From Streptomonospora nanhaiensis (GTDB lineage Bacteria > Actinomycetota > Actinomycetes > Streptosporangiales > Streptosporangiaceae), in NCBI RefSeq assembly GCF_026642255.1, contig NZ_CP113264.1, forward strand, positions 6,014,001 through 6,078,000: a stretch of DNA of 64,000 nucleotides. Direction: 5' to 3'. Made by a program: the position numbers and the translations under genes. The first letter of the stretch is position 1, and every line of letters begins with the position of its first letter. The notes under the pieces were generated by a model. The model ran no database searches and was not told where the DNA came from. It saw nothing but the letters and a program-made list of their open reading frames with translations. This document shows positions 27,049 through 35,676 of the stretch, one piece after another.

Positions 27049-27806
27049 CCCCCGCCGCAGCCCGCGACGACGGGACCACGCCCTTCCGCGCCACCCTGGG
27101 GCGCTCGGTCGCCCTGTTCTCCGCGTTCCGCAGGGAGCAGTCCGATCCGGCGTTCTTCTACGGCACGCTGGCCCGCGACACCGTCGCCCAGCTGCGCTCC
27201 TACACGCCCCTGGACGGCCGCCTCGTCGTGGACGTGGGGGGCGGCCCCGGCTACTTCGCCGACGAGCTCCGCTCCGCCGGGGCACGCTGCCTCTGCGTGG
27301 ACTCCGACGCCCGCGAGATGACCCTGCACGGCCGCGAGGCCGACGCGTACGGCGTCCGGGGCAGCGCCCTGGACCTGCCGCTGCGCACGGGCTCGGTGGA
27401 CGTGTGCTTCTCCTCCAACGTCCTGGAGCACGTGCCCGACCGCGTGCGGATGGCCGACGAGATGGTGCGGGTGACCAGGCCCGGCGGGCTGGTCTACCTG
27501 TCGTACACGCTGTGGCTGTCCCCCTGGGGCGGGCACGAGACCTCCCCGTGGCACTACCTGGGGGGTCCGTACGCCGCGGAGCGGTTCGCCCGGCGCAACG
27601 GGCGCCGGCCCAAGAACGACTTCGGCCGCAGCATGTACGCCGCGTACGCCGGGGAGATGCTGCGCTGGGCGCGCGGGCGCCCCGACGTGGACGCTGTGGA
27701 CGTCCGGCCCCGCTACCTGCCGACGTGGACGAAGCCGGTCGTGCACGTGCCCTTCCTGCGCGAGGTCGTCACCTGGAACCTGCTGCTGGTGCTGCGCAAG
27801 CGGTGA
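27045..27806 (+). CDS. Class I SAM-dependent methyltransferase
   Basis: 253-aa methyltransferase. Motif I is VVDVGGGPGYFADEL, the acidic loop is CLCVDSDAREM and the post-motif block is VDVCFSSNVLEHVPD. A Trp/His-rich region (LSPWGGHETSPWHYLGG) in the second half resembles methyltransferases of actinobacterial envelope clusters. GTG 27045 overlaps the preceding stop by 4 nt with GGAGGGGG upstream. Substrate unknown. Confidence 0.82.
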   Translation: MTPAAARDDGTTPFRATLGRSVALFSAFRREQSDPAFFYGTLARDTVAQLRSYTPLDGRLVVDVGGGPGYFADELRSAGARCLCVDSDAREMTLHGREADAYGVRGSALDLPLRTGSVDVCFSSNVLEHVPDRVRMADEMVRVTRPGGLVYLSYTLWLSPWGGHETSPWHYLGGPYAAERFARRNGRRPKNDFGRSMYAAYAGEMLRWARGRPDVDAVDVRPRYLPTWTKPVVHVPFLREVVTWNLLLVLRKR

Positions 27807-27824
27807 CGCGGGCCTTCCGCCCCC

Positions 27825-29315
27825 TCAGCGCCCGCCGAAGCCGAACGGCAGGGTGCGGGGGACGTGCTGGACGCTGACCCAGTGGTCGGTCGTGAACGCC
27901 TCGACCACCCACTCGCCGCCGAACCTCCCGTGGCCGGAGTGCTCCTCCCCGCCGAACGCCGTGTTGGCCTCGTCGTTGAGCGTGGAGTCGTTGACGTGCG
28001 TCATCCCCGCCCGCAGCCGTCGGGCGAATCGCACCCCCTTCTCGGCGTCACGGGTGTGGACGGCGCTGGAGAGCCCGTACTCGGTGTCGTTGGCGATGCG
28101 GAGCGCGTCCTCCTCCTCCGTCGCCCGGATGACCGTGGCCACCGGTCCGAACACCTCCTCGGCGGCGCACGGGGCGTGGTTGCCCGCGAGCAGCAGGTAG
28201 GGCGGCAGGACCCTTCCCGCCGGTCCGCCCGGCTCGCCGGACAGCAGCAGCTGCGCGCCGACCTCGACCGACCGGTCGACCAGGTCGCGGATGCCCTCGG
28301 CCTGGTCGTCGTCGATGACGGGGCCGACCTGGGTCGCGGGGTCGCCCGGGTCCCCGACCCGCAGTGCGCGTACGCGCGCGACGATCCGGTCGACCAGCTC
28401 GTCGTGGACGCCGGTGGTGGCGATGATCCGGTTCGTGGCCATGCAGATCTGGCCCTGGTGGTAGTAGGAGCCGAACACGGCGGCGTCGGCCGCCAGGTCC
28501 AGGTCCGCGTCGTCCAGCACGACGAGGGGGCTGTTGCCGCCGAGTTCGAGCGTGCGCCTCTTGAGCGGGATCAGCCGGGAGATGTGGCGGCCCACGTCGG
28601 TCGAGCCGGTGAAGGAGACCATCCGCGAGGACTCGTGCGTGGCGAGCGCGTCGCCGATCTGCCCGCCCTTGCCGAGGACCACGTTGAGGACGCCGGGGGG
28701 AAGCCCCGCCTCCTCGTAGACACGGGCGAGGAGGAGGCCCCCGGTGACGGGCGTGTTCTCGGCCGGCTTGAGGACGACGGTGTTGCCGAGGGCGACGGCC
28801 GGCGCGACGGAGCGGTGGGAGAGCTGGAACGGGAAGTTCCAGGGGCTGATCACGGTGACGACGCCCAGGGGCTCGCGGTAGACGCGGTTCTCCTTCCCCG
28901 GGGTGATCCCGGGCAGGATGCGGCCCTCGACCCGGGTGGGGTAGGAGGCGGCCTCGGCCATGCCGCTGCGGACCAGGTCGATCTCGAACTCGGCGCGGTC
29001 GCGGACGGCCCCGGCCTCGCGGACGAGCCACTCGGCCACCTCGGCACGGCGCGCGTCGAGGATGCGGAGCGCACGGCGGAACACCTCGGCCCGCTCGTAG
29101 GCGGGCGTCGCGGCCCAGACCGGCCAGGCCCGCTCCGCCGCCCGGTAGGCGAGGTCGACGTCACCGGCGTCGGCCAGGCGGACCTCCGCGAGGACCGTGT
29201 CGTCGTAGGGGTCCACGTCGTGGTGGACCTCGCCGGAGGAACCGTGGCGCCACTCGCCGCCGATGGTCATCCGGTCCAGTCCCGTGTAGGGGGTGGGTGT
29301 CTGGTCGGCGTGCAT
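27825..29315 (-). CDS. Aldehyde dehydrogenase family protein
   Basis: 496-aa NAD(P)-dependent aldehyde dehydrogenase that oxidises aldehydes to acids. Visible features are SPWNFPFQLS (cofactor/oxyanion Asn), FTGSTDVGR, the general-base Glu in LELGGNSP and the catalytic Cys in GQICMATNR. It is closest in pattern to benzaldehyde/vanillin-type dehydrogenases; exact substrate unknown. ATG 29315 follows GGGGGAG. The frame is open upstream but that is antisense to the HlyC gene region. Single gene, convergent with the methyltransferase pair. Confidence 0.9.
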   Translation of the reverse strand: MHADQTPTPYTGLDRMTIGGEWRHGSSGEVHHDVDPYDDTVLAEVRLADAGDVDLAYRAAERAWPVWAATPAYERAEVFRRALRILDARRAEVAEWLVREAGAVRDRAEFEIDLVRSGMAEAASYPTRVEGRILPGITPGKENRVYREPLGVVTVISPWNFPFQLSHRSVAPAVALGNTVVLKPAENTPVTGGLLLARVYEEAGLPPGVLNVVLGKGGQIGDALATHESSRMVSFTGSTDVGRHISRLIPLKRRTLELGGNSPLVVLDDADLDLAADAAVFGSYYHQGQICMATNRIIATTGVHDELVDRIVARVRALRVGDPGDPATQVGPVIDDDQAEGIRDLVDRSVEVGAQLLLSGEPGGPAGRVLPPYLLLAGNHAPCAAEEVFGPVATVIRATEEEDALRIANDTEYGLSSAVHTRDAEKGVRFARRLRAGMTHVNDSTLNDEANTAFGGEEHSGHGRFGGEWVVEAFTTDHWVSVQHVPRTLPFGFGGR

Positions 29316-29363
29316 CGGGCTCCCCCTGGTGTCGGCGTCACTCTCCGCCACCGTGCCCCGGAA

Positions 29364-29386
29364 ACGCCCCTCGGGCAAAGGGGCGT
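29364..29386 (-). terminator. Hairpin after HlyC/CorC gene
   Basis: Perfect 8-bp stem ACGCCCCT/AGGGGCGT with a 7-nt loop, about 90 nt downstream of the HlyC stop and upstream of the aldehyde dehydrogenase start. Probable terminator. Confidence 0.5.
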
Positions 29387-29472
29387 GCCGCTCCTTGGCG
29401 AAGTGTTCAGGGAGCCGGTGGCGTTCGGGGCCCGTACGGCCGCGCCGCTCCCCGGGCGGCGCGGGCCGGCGG

Positions 29473-30738
29473 TCAGGCGTCGGGGACGAGCAGCAGCTCG
29501 CCGACGACCCGGCCGTCGGCCTCGGTGACCGTGGCCGTCCACCCGCCCAGGTCGACGCTCTCCCCCGGGCCCTCCGGGATGTGGCCGAGCACGACCAGGA
29601 CCATCCCGGCGACGGTGACGTAGCTGCCCTCCGGGGGCGAGGTGAGGACGACGCCGAGGTCGTCCAGCTCGTGGACGGGGTAGGCGCCGGGCACGCGGAG
29701 GGCTCCGCCGTCGACCCTGGTGGGAACGCGCGCGTCCGCGTCGGTCTCGTCGTAGATCTCGCCGACGACCTCCTCGAGCAGGTCCTCCAGGCTGACGATG
29801 CCGTCGACCGCCCCGTTCTCACCGATCACCACCGCCATCTGCTGCCGTTCGCCGGTCATCCGGTGGAGCGCCTGCGACACGGACAGGGAGACCGGCAGCA
29901 GCAGCGGCTCGCGGGCGAGGGCGCCCGCGTCCCCCTCGCCCCGCAGCAGGTCCGACCAGTGCACGATCCCGACGACGTCGTCCACGTCCCCCTCGGTGAC
30001 CACGGGCGCCCGCGAGTGCCCGCGCTCGGCGAGGAACAGGGCGGCCTCGCCGGCGGGCAGGGACGCGGGGACGGTGTCCACGTCGCGCCGGGGCACCAGG
30101 ACCTGGCGCAGCGTGCGGCCGGTGATCTCGAACGCGCCGGAGAGGATCGTCCGCTGTTCGGGGGTCATGTCGCCCTGGGCCGAGATCATCTCCCGCAGCT
30201 CCTCCTCGGAGACCTCCTCCTTGCCGGTCCCGGGGTCCGCCCCGCCCAGGCGCACCACCAGGTCGGTGGAGACGCCGAGCAGCCACACTGCGGGCCGCGA
30301 GAGGACGGCGAGGGCGTTGATCGGCCTGGCGACGAGGAGCGCCCAGGGCTCGGCGCGCTGCATCGCGATGCGCTTGGGCGCGAGCTCGCCCAGGACCAGG
30401 GTGACGAAGGTCAGCACGACGGTCACCAGGACGACGGAGACCGGGGAGGCGTAGGAACCGAGGAAGCCGAGGGGTTCGACCAGCGGGCGGGCCAGTGACA
30501 CCGCGGCCGTGGCCGAGGCGAGGAACCCGGCCAGGGTGATGCCGATCTGGATGGTGGCCAGGAACCGGTTGGGGTCGCGGGCCAGCCTCGCGACCGCCCG
30601 GCCCCCGGGACCGCTCGCCTCCAGCCTCCTGAGCTGCCCCTCCCGCAGCGTGATCAGCGCGATCTCGCTGCCGGCGAAGACGGCGTTCACGACGACCAGG
30701 ACCAGCACGAGGCCGATCTGGGCCTCGTAGCCCTCCAT
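29473..30738 (-). CDS. HlyC/CorC (CNNM) family membrane protein
   Basis: 421-aa protein with an N-terminal DUF21 membrane domain of three to four helices (about residues 1-180). Two CBS domains (about 205-325) follow, containing the VPRRDVDTV and IGENGAVDGIVSLEDLLEEVVGEI blocks, then a C-terminal CorC/HlyC transporter-associated domain. Family members affect Mg2+ or Co2+ homeostasis, with the CBS pair sensing nucleotides; hemolysin is a historical label. ATG 30738 follows GGGGAG. Confidence 0.9.
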   Translation of the reverse strand: MEGYEAQIGLVLVLVVVNAVFAGSEIALITLREGQLRRLEASGPGGRAVARLARDPNRFLATIQIGITLAGFLASATAAVSLARPLVEPLGFLGSYASPVSVVLVTVVLTFVTLVLGELAPKRIAMQRAEPWALLVARPINALAVLSRPAVWLLGVSTDLVVRLGGADPGTGKEEVSEEELREMISAQGDMTPEQRTILSGAFEITGRTLRQVLVPRRDVDTVPASLPAGEAALFLAERGHSRAPVVTEGDVDDVVGIVHWSDLLRGEGDAGALAREPLLLPVSLSVSQALHRMTGERQQMAVVIGENGAVDGIVSLEDLLEEVVGEIYDETDADARVPTRVDGGALRVPGAYPVHELDDLGVVLTSPPEGSYVTVAGMVLVVLGHIPEGPGESVDLGGWTATVTEADGRVVGELLLVPDA

Positions 30739-31039
30739 GTGGGTCTCCCCCGCGGTTCTGTCGGAAGCGGTGCCGCGGCCGGACCGGGCCGAGGTGATGG
30801 CATCGTTCCCGGAATCCCCGCCACCACACCTGTCGCACCAGCTGCACCGGTCCCCTCCGACCGCACGCGCCCCACGTGTCCACAAACGGCCAGAACCTCG
30901 CGCCGGTTCGCCGCCTCCGGCCGAATCCCCAGTTCAGGGCCGCACGGACCGCCATGCGACCCGCATGTCCTGATCTGACACCGTTCCGGCACTGTCTGTA
31001 GGCTTCTCCTGCCCCCTTCCCCACTCCCTGGGAGTCCCC
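30739..31039. other. Divergent intergenic region, HlyC / type VII-like trio
   Basis: A 301-bp spacer. Apart from the promoter at 30975-31004 for the rightward operon I see no gene, RNA or repeat. Its GC content is a little lower than that of the flanking genes. Confidence 0.4.
30975..31004 (+). promoter_or_regulatory. Promoter of type VII-like trio
   Basis: CTGACA (30975-30980), 18-nt spacer, TAGGCT (30999-31004), which resembles the actinobacterial housekeeping -35/-10 pattern. The expected transcript start is near 31010, about 30 nt before GTG 31040. Confidence 0.5.
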
Positions 31040-31366
31040 GTGTCCAGCGGTACCGGAGTCAACCCCGTCGAGGCCATGTCCGAGGCCGAGGAGGCCGAAG
31101 CGCTGGCCGAGGCCATGGTCTTCCTCGGAACCGATTTCGAGGCCGCCGTCGAAGGGCTGGCCGCGGCGGTCTCCGAACACGTCTCGTCCGGTCTGGCCGA
31201 CTACGAACTGGACGCCATGGAGCACATCCGGCGGGTCGCGCAGAACGGCATCAACCTGGCCCAGAACGTCCAGGGCGCCGACCTGGCGATCACCGACTCG
31301 GACCATGAGAGCGCCGAGGAGTACCAGGAGGGCCTGGAGGCCCTCGACATCCAGATCAACTTCTGA
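31040..31366 (+). CDS. Small acidic helical protein, type VII-like partner
   Basis: 108-aa acidic protein, predicted almost entirely helical with two long helices around a central turn (near SSGLADYEL). It has no signal peptide. Size and layout resemble WXG100/EspC-type proteins that pair with larger type VII secretion substrates, but there is no WxG motif, so the link is inference. GTG 31040 follows GGGAG by 5 nt. The DUF1023 hydrolase starts 34 nt after its stop. Confidence 0.65.
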   Translation: MSSGTGVNPVEAMSEAEEAEALAEAMVFLGTDFEAAVEGLAAAVSEHVSSGLADYELDAMEHIRRVAQNGINLAQNVQGADLAITDSDHESAEEYQEGLEALDIQINF

Positions 31367-31400
31367 CCCCGCGCCCGCCACCCACCCCCCGGAGACACCT

Positions 31401-33065
31401 GTGAGCGACGTCGCCTCCATGTCCCTCGGCCTGCCCGCCGACATCGACGCCGACGTCGGCGCCATCGAGTCGGGCGCCGACGACCTCGACGCCGTGTGCC
31501 GGAAGATGACCGGCCAGTCCGAGGGCGCCCACAGCCAGTTCCAGTCGTCCGCCGGTGAGTTCACCGACCTCATCGCCTGGAACATCGTCTCCGGCTCGTC
31601 GGAGGAGCTGGCCGCCTGGCAGGAGGCCGCCGCCGCCCTCACCTACGGGGCGGCCGTCCTGCGCCAGTGGGGCCTGGACATCGAGGCCTACCGGGTCGAG
31701 CGGGCCAAGCTGGAGACCCGGTGGGAGGAGGAGAAGTCCGCGATCAGGGATGCGGGCAACGACTCCATTCTCGGCAGCGCGGGCCAGGAGGCGACCGGAA
31801 GGCCCGCCGCGCGCATGGAGGAGCTGCGCGAGGAGCTGCTCACCGAGCACGCCGGGCACTGGGAAACCCTGATGGACCGGGCCGAACAGGCGGAGAAGGA
31901 CCTGCGCGACGGACCCGGCCAGGAGACCCTGGAGCGCCTGGTCGAGTCCGCCCTCCTGTCCGGCAGTCAGCTGCTGTACCTGGGCGACGCCGTTCCCGGC
32001 ATGGTCCCGGACGAGCTGACCGGCGACGAGCACCCGTCCATCGTCAACCTGTGGTGGACCTCCATGACGGAGGAGGAGCAGGCGCAGGCCGTGCGGGACC
32101 ACCCCGACCTGCTCCGCGAACTCGACGGCATCCCCTCAACCGTGCGCGACGAGCTCAACCGGGAACACCTGGACGACGAGATCGAGCGGTTGGAGGAGGA
32201 GGTCGCGAACGCGCAGGAGGAACGCGACGAGGCCTTCGACTCCCTGACGGACTCCGACGGCGGCATGGGCGCCTACAACGCCCAGACCGACCTGACGGAC
32301 CTCGAAGGAGAGCTCTCCACTCTGACCACCCTGCGCGACAGCCTCAACGACGAGAGCGCGGACAGGTACCTGCTCGCCCTCGACGCCGAGGGCGGGGGAC
32401 GCGCGATCGTGGCGAACGGCAACCCCGACACCGCCGACAACGTGGCCACCCTCGTCCCGGGCACGACGACCACCTGGCAGAGCGTCGACTCCCAGATGGA
32501 CCGGGCCGACGCCCTCGTGCAGTCGGCCACCATCGCGGACGAGGAGAGCAACCACTCCGTCATCAGCTGGATCGGATACGACGCCCCCAACGCCGTCGAA
32601 GCCGCCGGCGCGGGCCGGGCCGAGGACGCGGTCGACGAGCTGAGCAGTTTCCAGGACGGTTTGCGGGCGACCCACGTGAATCCGTCCCCGTCGAACAACA
32701 CAGTGATCGGCCACAGCTACGGTTCCACCGTGGTGGGTCACACCGCGCAGGGCGACGAAGGACTCAACGCGGACAACATCGTGCTGGTGGGCAGCCCCGG
32801 CGCCAATGCCGACCACGTGAGCGACCTGGGACTCCCCCCTGAGAACGTCCACGTCTCCACAGCCGAGAACGACAACATCACGCACCTCACCGGCTTCACC
32901 CACGGAATGGACCCGACGGATCCGGGCTTCGGAGCGACGGAGTTCAGATCGAACCCGGGCACCGACGGGGGCCAGTGGCCGCTCAACGACGCACACTCGG
33001 AATATTTCGATCCCGACACCAGGTCCCTGCGGTACATGGGTGAGGTCATCGCCGGACAGAAGTAG
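31401..33065 (+). CDS. DUF1023-type alpha/beta hydrolase with helical N-terminal domain
   Basis: 554-aa protein. Residues 1-320 are acidic and helical with coiled-coil stretches (such as EIERLEEEVANAQEERDEA), resembling a type VII secretion targeting/scaffold region. Residues 330-554 form a DUF1023-type alpha/beta hydrolase: nucleophile elbow GHSYGS with Ser439, VLVGSPGA strand, and a late His in NDAHSEYF as candidate third catalytic residue. No Sec signal peptide is present. GTG 31401 follows GGAG by 6 nt. DUF1023 hydrolases often sit beside WXG100-like genes in actinobacteria; substrate unknown. Confidence 0.8.
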   Translation: MSDVASMSLGLPADIDADVGAIESGADDLDAVCRKMTGQSEGAHSQFQSSAGEFTDLIAWNIVSGSSEELAAWQEAAAALTYGAAVLRQWGLDIEAYRVERAKLETRWEEEKSAIRDAGNDSILGSAGQEATGRPAARMEELREELLTEHAGHWETLMDRAEQAEKDLRDGPGQETLERLVESALLSGSQLLYLGDAVPGMVPDELTGDEHPSIVNLWWTSMTEEEQAQAVRDHPDLLRELDGIPSTVRDELNREHLDDEIERLEEEVANAQEERDEAFDSLTDSDGGMGAYNAQTDLTDLEGELSTLTTLRDSLNDESADRYLLALDAEGGGRAIVANGNPDTADNVATLVPGTTTTWQSVDSQMDRADALVQSATIADEESNHSVISWIGYDAPNAVEAAGAGRAEDAVDELSSFQDGLRATHVNPSPSNNTVIGHSYGSTVVGHTAQGDEGLNADNIVLVGSPGANADHVSDLGLPPENVHVSTAENDNITHLTGFTHGMDPTDPGFGATEFRSNPGTDGGQWPLNDAHSEYFDPDTRSLRYMGEVIAGQK

Positions 33066-33072
33066 GGGAACA

Positions 33073-33582
33073 GTGGATATCAACGCTCTCGGACGCGCAT
33101 GCAGCGGCATCGCCGTCGTGGTGGCTCTGACCGCCTGCGGTTCCGGTGTGGACTCGGATACCTCGGAGGAGGAAGCAGCAATGACCCACGACGAGGCCTA
33201 CACCAGGGTGGAGGAGCACATCGCCGCGGCTGTGGCGGTGTTCCCCGAAGCCCCGGAGCTCGAAGCCCTGGGAGGCGACATCGCCAACCCCTGTGATGAC
33301 ACGGTCGACGGAGGTGAGAGCGGACGCGCGTCGGTCGGCCGCACCTACTGGCTGCGCGGCCTTCCCGCTGAGGACAACGAGGCCAGCGTCGAACGCCTGC
33401 ACGAGTACTGGACGGCCAACGGCTACCAGGTGACAGACGACGGACGCCCCGAAGACCTGGCGGTCTTCGTCGAGAACGAGGAGGACTCCTTCCGGATGTC
33501 CGTCCAGTCGAGCGCCCAGGGCAGCCTGTCCATCGGGGCCTCCTCGCCCTGCGTGTGGCCGGAGGGCGCCCCCGGGTCCTGA
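33073..33582 (+). CDS. Putative lipoprotein
   Basis: 169-aa secreted protein with a signal peptide (VDINALGRACSGIAVVVALTAC) ending in the lipobox LTAC and followed by a Gly/Ser-rich acidic linker. The mature domain has a predicted alpha/beta pattern and a Cys pair (NPCDD, SSPCVWP) that may form a disulfide. GTG 33073 follows GGGGAA, 7 nt after the hydrolase stop, so it is the third gene of the trio. It may be an accessory or immunity-like partner of the hydrolase, but nothing in the sequence proves this. Confidence 0.75.
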   Translation: MDINALGRACSGIAVVVALTACGSGVDSDTSEEEAAMTHDEAYTRVEEHIAAAVAVFPEAPELEALGGDIANPCDDTVDGGESGRASVGRTYWLRGLPAEDNEASVERLHEYWTANGYQVTDDGRPEDLAVFVENEEDSFRMSVQSSAQGSLSIGASSPCVWPEGAPGS

Positions 33583-33586
33583 GGGG

Positions 33587-34480
33587 TCAGCCGAGCCGCT
33601 CCAACCGCTCCAGTGCCCTGCGCGGCGACCGGGCGTGGCGCCCCATGCCCGCGAACGGGCACGCCTCGCGCTCCAGGTCCGTGCCGAACGCCCGCGACGA
33701 CTCCAGGCCGTCCAGCTCCTCCCAGGTCACCGGGGCCGCCACCGGGGCGCCGGGCCTGGCCCGTACCGAGTACGGGGCGACCGCGAGCTGCTCGCGGCCG
33801 TTGCGCAGGAAGTCCACGAACAGCCTCCCCTTCCGGGCCTCCTTTCGCACCTCGGTGGTCAGCTCGTCCGGTCTCCGCGCCGCCACGCGGTCGGCGACGC
33901 CCTCCGCCAGCCGCCGCACCTCCTGGTCGTCGGCCTCGGGCCGCAGCGGCGACCGCACGTGCAGACCGCGCGAACCGGTCGTCATCACGTACGCGGCCAG
34001 CCCCACCTCGTCCAGCGCCTCGCGCACGTCCCTGGCGGCGGCCCTGCACTCCGCGAAGGCCTCCTCCCCGTCCCCCGCCGGGTCGAGGTCGAGCACCATC
34101 CGGTCGGGGAGGCCGAGGTCCGGTTCCCGCGACTGCCAGGCGTGCAGGGTGATCGCCGCCTGGTCGGCGCACCACACCAGGGTCGCCGCGTCCCGGCACT
34201 CCATCATCGTGCCGCCGCTGGTCTCCACGGTCCGCACCCACTCCGGTGTGGAGGGGTGCTTCACGAAGAACCCGCCGGCACCGACCCCGTCGGGGTACCG
34301 GTCCAGGGCGATCGGGCGGCCCTTCAGCTGCGGCAGCATCAGCGGTGCGATCCGCTCGTGGTACCGGGCCAGGTCCTCCTTGGTCGGCCCGCCCTCGCCG
34401 AACAGCGGTTTGTCCGGCTTGCGCACCTCCACGACGCGTCGGCCCGCGCGCACCCGGACCGCGCCCCCGTGTTCCGCCAT
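33587..34480 (-). CDS. LigD-type polymerase domain protein
   Basis: 297-aa stand-alone polymerase/primase domain of the kind fused in LigD and used in end-joining or gap repair. Seen: the ITLHAW segment, the metal-binding DLDP (Asp131, Asp133), TTGSRGLHV and the C-terminal VDFLRNGREQLAVAPYSVRARPGAPV block. No ligase or nuclease domain and no Ku gene are in the window. ATG 34480 follows GGGAGGGG. It is convergent with the lipoprotein gene, the stops being 4 nt apart. Confidence 0.87.
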   Translation of the reverse strand: MAEHGGAVRVRAGRRVVEVRKPDKPLFGEGGPTKEDLARYHERIAPLMLPQLKGRPIALDRYPDGVGAGGFFVKHPSTPEWVRTVETSGGTMMECRDAATLVWCADQAAITLHAWQSREPDLGLPDRMVLDLDPAGDGEEAFAECRAAARDVREALDEVGLAAYVMTTGSRGLHVRSPLRPEADDQEVRRLAEGVADRVAARRPDELTTEVRKEARKGRLFVDFLRNGREQLAVAPYSVRARPGAPVAAPVTWEELDGLESSRAFGTDLEREACPFAGMGRHARSPRRALERLERLG

Positions 34481-34645
34481 CGCCCCTCCCAGGTCCCGCC
34501 GCCCCGGGGCGCCCGCCCCGGTCGGCTCCGTGGGCCCCGCCTACCCGGGCCTCCCCGGCGGAAAACCCGGCGGCCCGCAGCGGCTCCGGACGGAGTACCG
34601 GCCTGGCCGTAACAGGGTTTCCGGTGGTTCTGCGGACACAGCGAG

Positions 34646-34677
34646 AACGCCCGGCCGGGTGACCCCGGCCGGGCGTT
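34646..34677 (-). terminator. Terminator of etfBA operon
   Basis: Perfect 14-bp stem AACGCCCGGCCGGG/CCCGGCCGGGCGTT with a TGAC loop, 21 nt after the etfA stop. Strong intrinsic terminator candidate, though only a short T-rich tail follows. Confidence 0.75.
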
Positions 34678-34698
34678 GGGCGTGTTCGGCGCGTGCGC

Positions 34699-35643
34699 CT
34701 ACTTGCGCTTGTTGATCTCCTCGGTGAGCTGCGGAGCGACCGAGTGCAGGTCGCCCACGACACCGAAGTCGACGAGCTCGAAGATCGGCGCCTCGGGGTC
34801 CTTGTTGACCGCGACGATGTTCTTCGCGGTCTGCATGCCCGCACGGTGCTGGATCGCGCCGGAGATGCCCAGGGCCAGGTACAGGTTCGGGCTGACCGTC
34901 TTACCGGTCTGGCCGACCTGGAACTGGTTCGGGTACCAGCCGGAGTCGACGGCGGCACGGGAGGCGCCGACGGCGGCGCCCAGCGAGTCCGCCAGGCCCT
35001 CGACGACGGAGAAGTCGTCGGAGCCGACGCCGCGGCCGCCGGAGACCACGATCGCGGCCTCGGTGAGCTCCGGGCGCTCGCCCTGCTCCTGGACCACGCG
35101 CTCCACGACCTTGGCGGCCTTGGCGGCGTCGGAGACGTCCACCGAGACGGCCTCCTCGACGGCCGCTCCGGCGGCGGCCTCGGCCGGGACGGAGTTCGGG
35201 CGCACGGCGACGACCGGCACTCCGGTCCGCACACGGGCGTGGGTGACGGTGCCGCCGCCGAAGATGCTGTGCTCGGTGACCACGTCGGCGTCGACGTCGA
35301 CGACGTCGGTGAGCACACCGGAGCCGAGCTTGACGGCGGTGCGCCCGGCGATCTCCTTGTTCTCGGCGGTCGCCGAGACGAGGATCGCGGCGGCGCCCTT
35401 GTCCTGGGCCAGCTTCGCGAGCAGCTCGGCCTTGGGAGCGACGACGTAGTCGTTGAGCTCGGCCGGGGCGACGTAGACCTTCTCGGCGCCGAACTCGGCC
35501 AGCGCGGCCTTGCCCGACTCCGCGCCGTCACCGATCCACACGGCCGCGGGCTCGCCGATGCGGCGGGCCGCGGTCAGCAGCTCGGTCGTGACCTTCTTGA
35601 CCTGTCCGTCGACGTGGTCGACGAGGACGAGGACCTCAGCCAT
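34699..35643 (-). CDS. etfA: Electron transfer flavoprotein subunit alpha
   Basis: 314-aa ETF alpha. The protein carries FAD and passes electrons from acyl-CoA and related dehydrogenases to the respiratory chain with EtfB. The C-terminal FAD domain shows VVSGGRGVGSDDFSVVEGLAD, YQVGQTGKTVSPNLYLALGISGAIQH (matched here as FQVGQTGKTVSPNLY) and VAVNKDPEAPIFELVDFGVVGD. AAGGA precedes ATG 35643. It follows etfB by 33 nt in one operon. Confidence 0.95.
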   Translation of the reverse strand: MAEVLVLVDHVDGQVKKVTTELLTAARRIGEPAAVWIGDGAESGKAALAEFGAEKVYVAPAELNDYVVAPKAELLAKLAQDKGAAAILVSATAENKEIAGRTAVKLGSGVLTDVVDVDADVVTEHSIFGGGTVTHARVRTGVPVVAVRPNSVPAEAAAGAAVEEAVSVDVSDAAKAAKVVERVVQEQGERPELTEAAIVVSGGRGVGSDDFSVVEGLADSLGAAVGASRAAVDSGWYPNQFQVGQTGKTVSPNLYLALGISGAIQHRAGMQTAKNIVAVNKDPEAPIFELVDFGVVGDLHSVAPQLTEEINKRK

Positions 35644-35676
35644 AATCCTTGAACCTTCCTGAGTCTCTCGCCTGGC

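Noticed and set aside
34646..34677. Possible CRISPR repeat or attachment site because of the long perfect dyad
   Set aside because: Single copy directly after etfA, so a terminator explains it.
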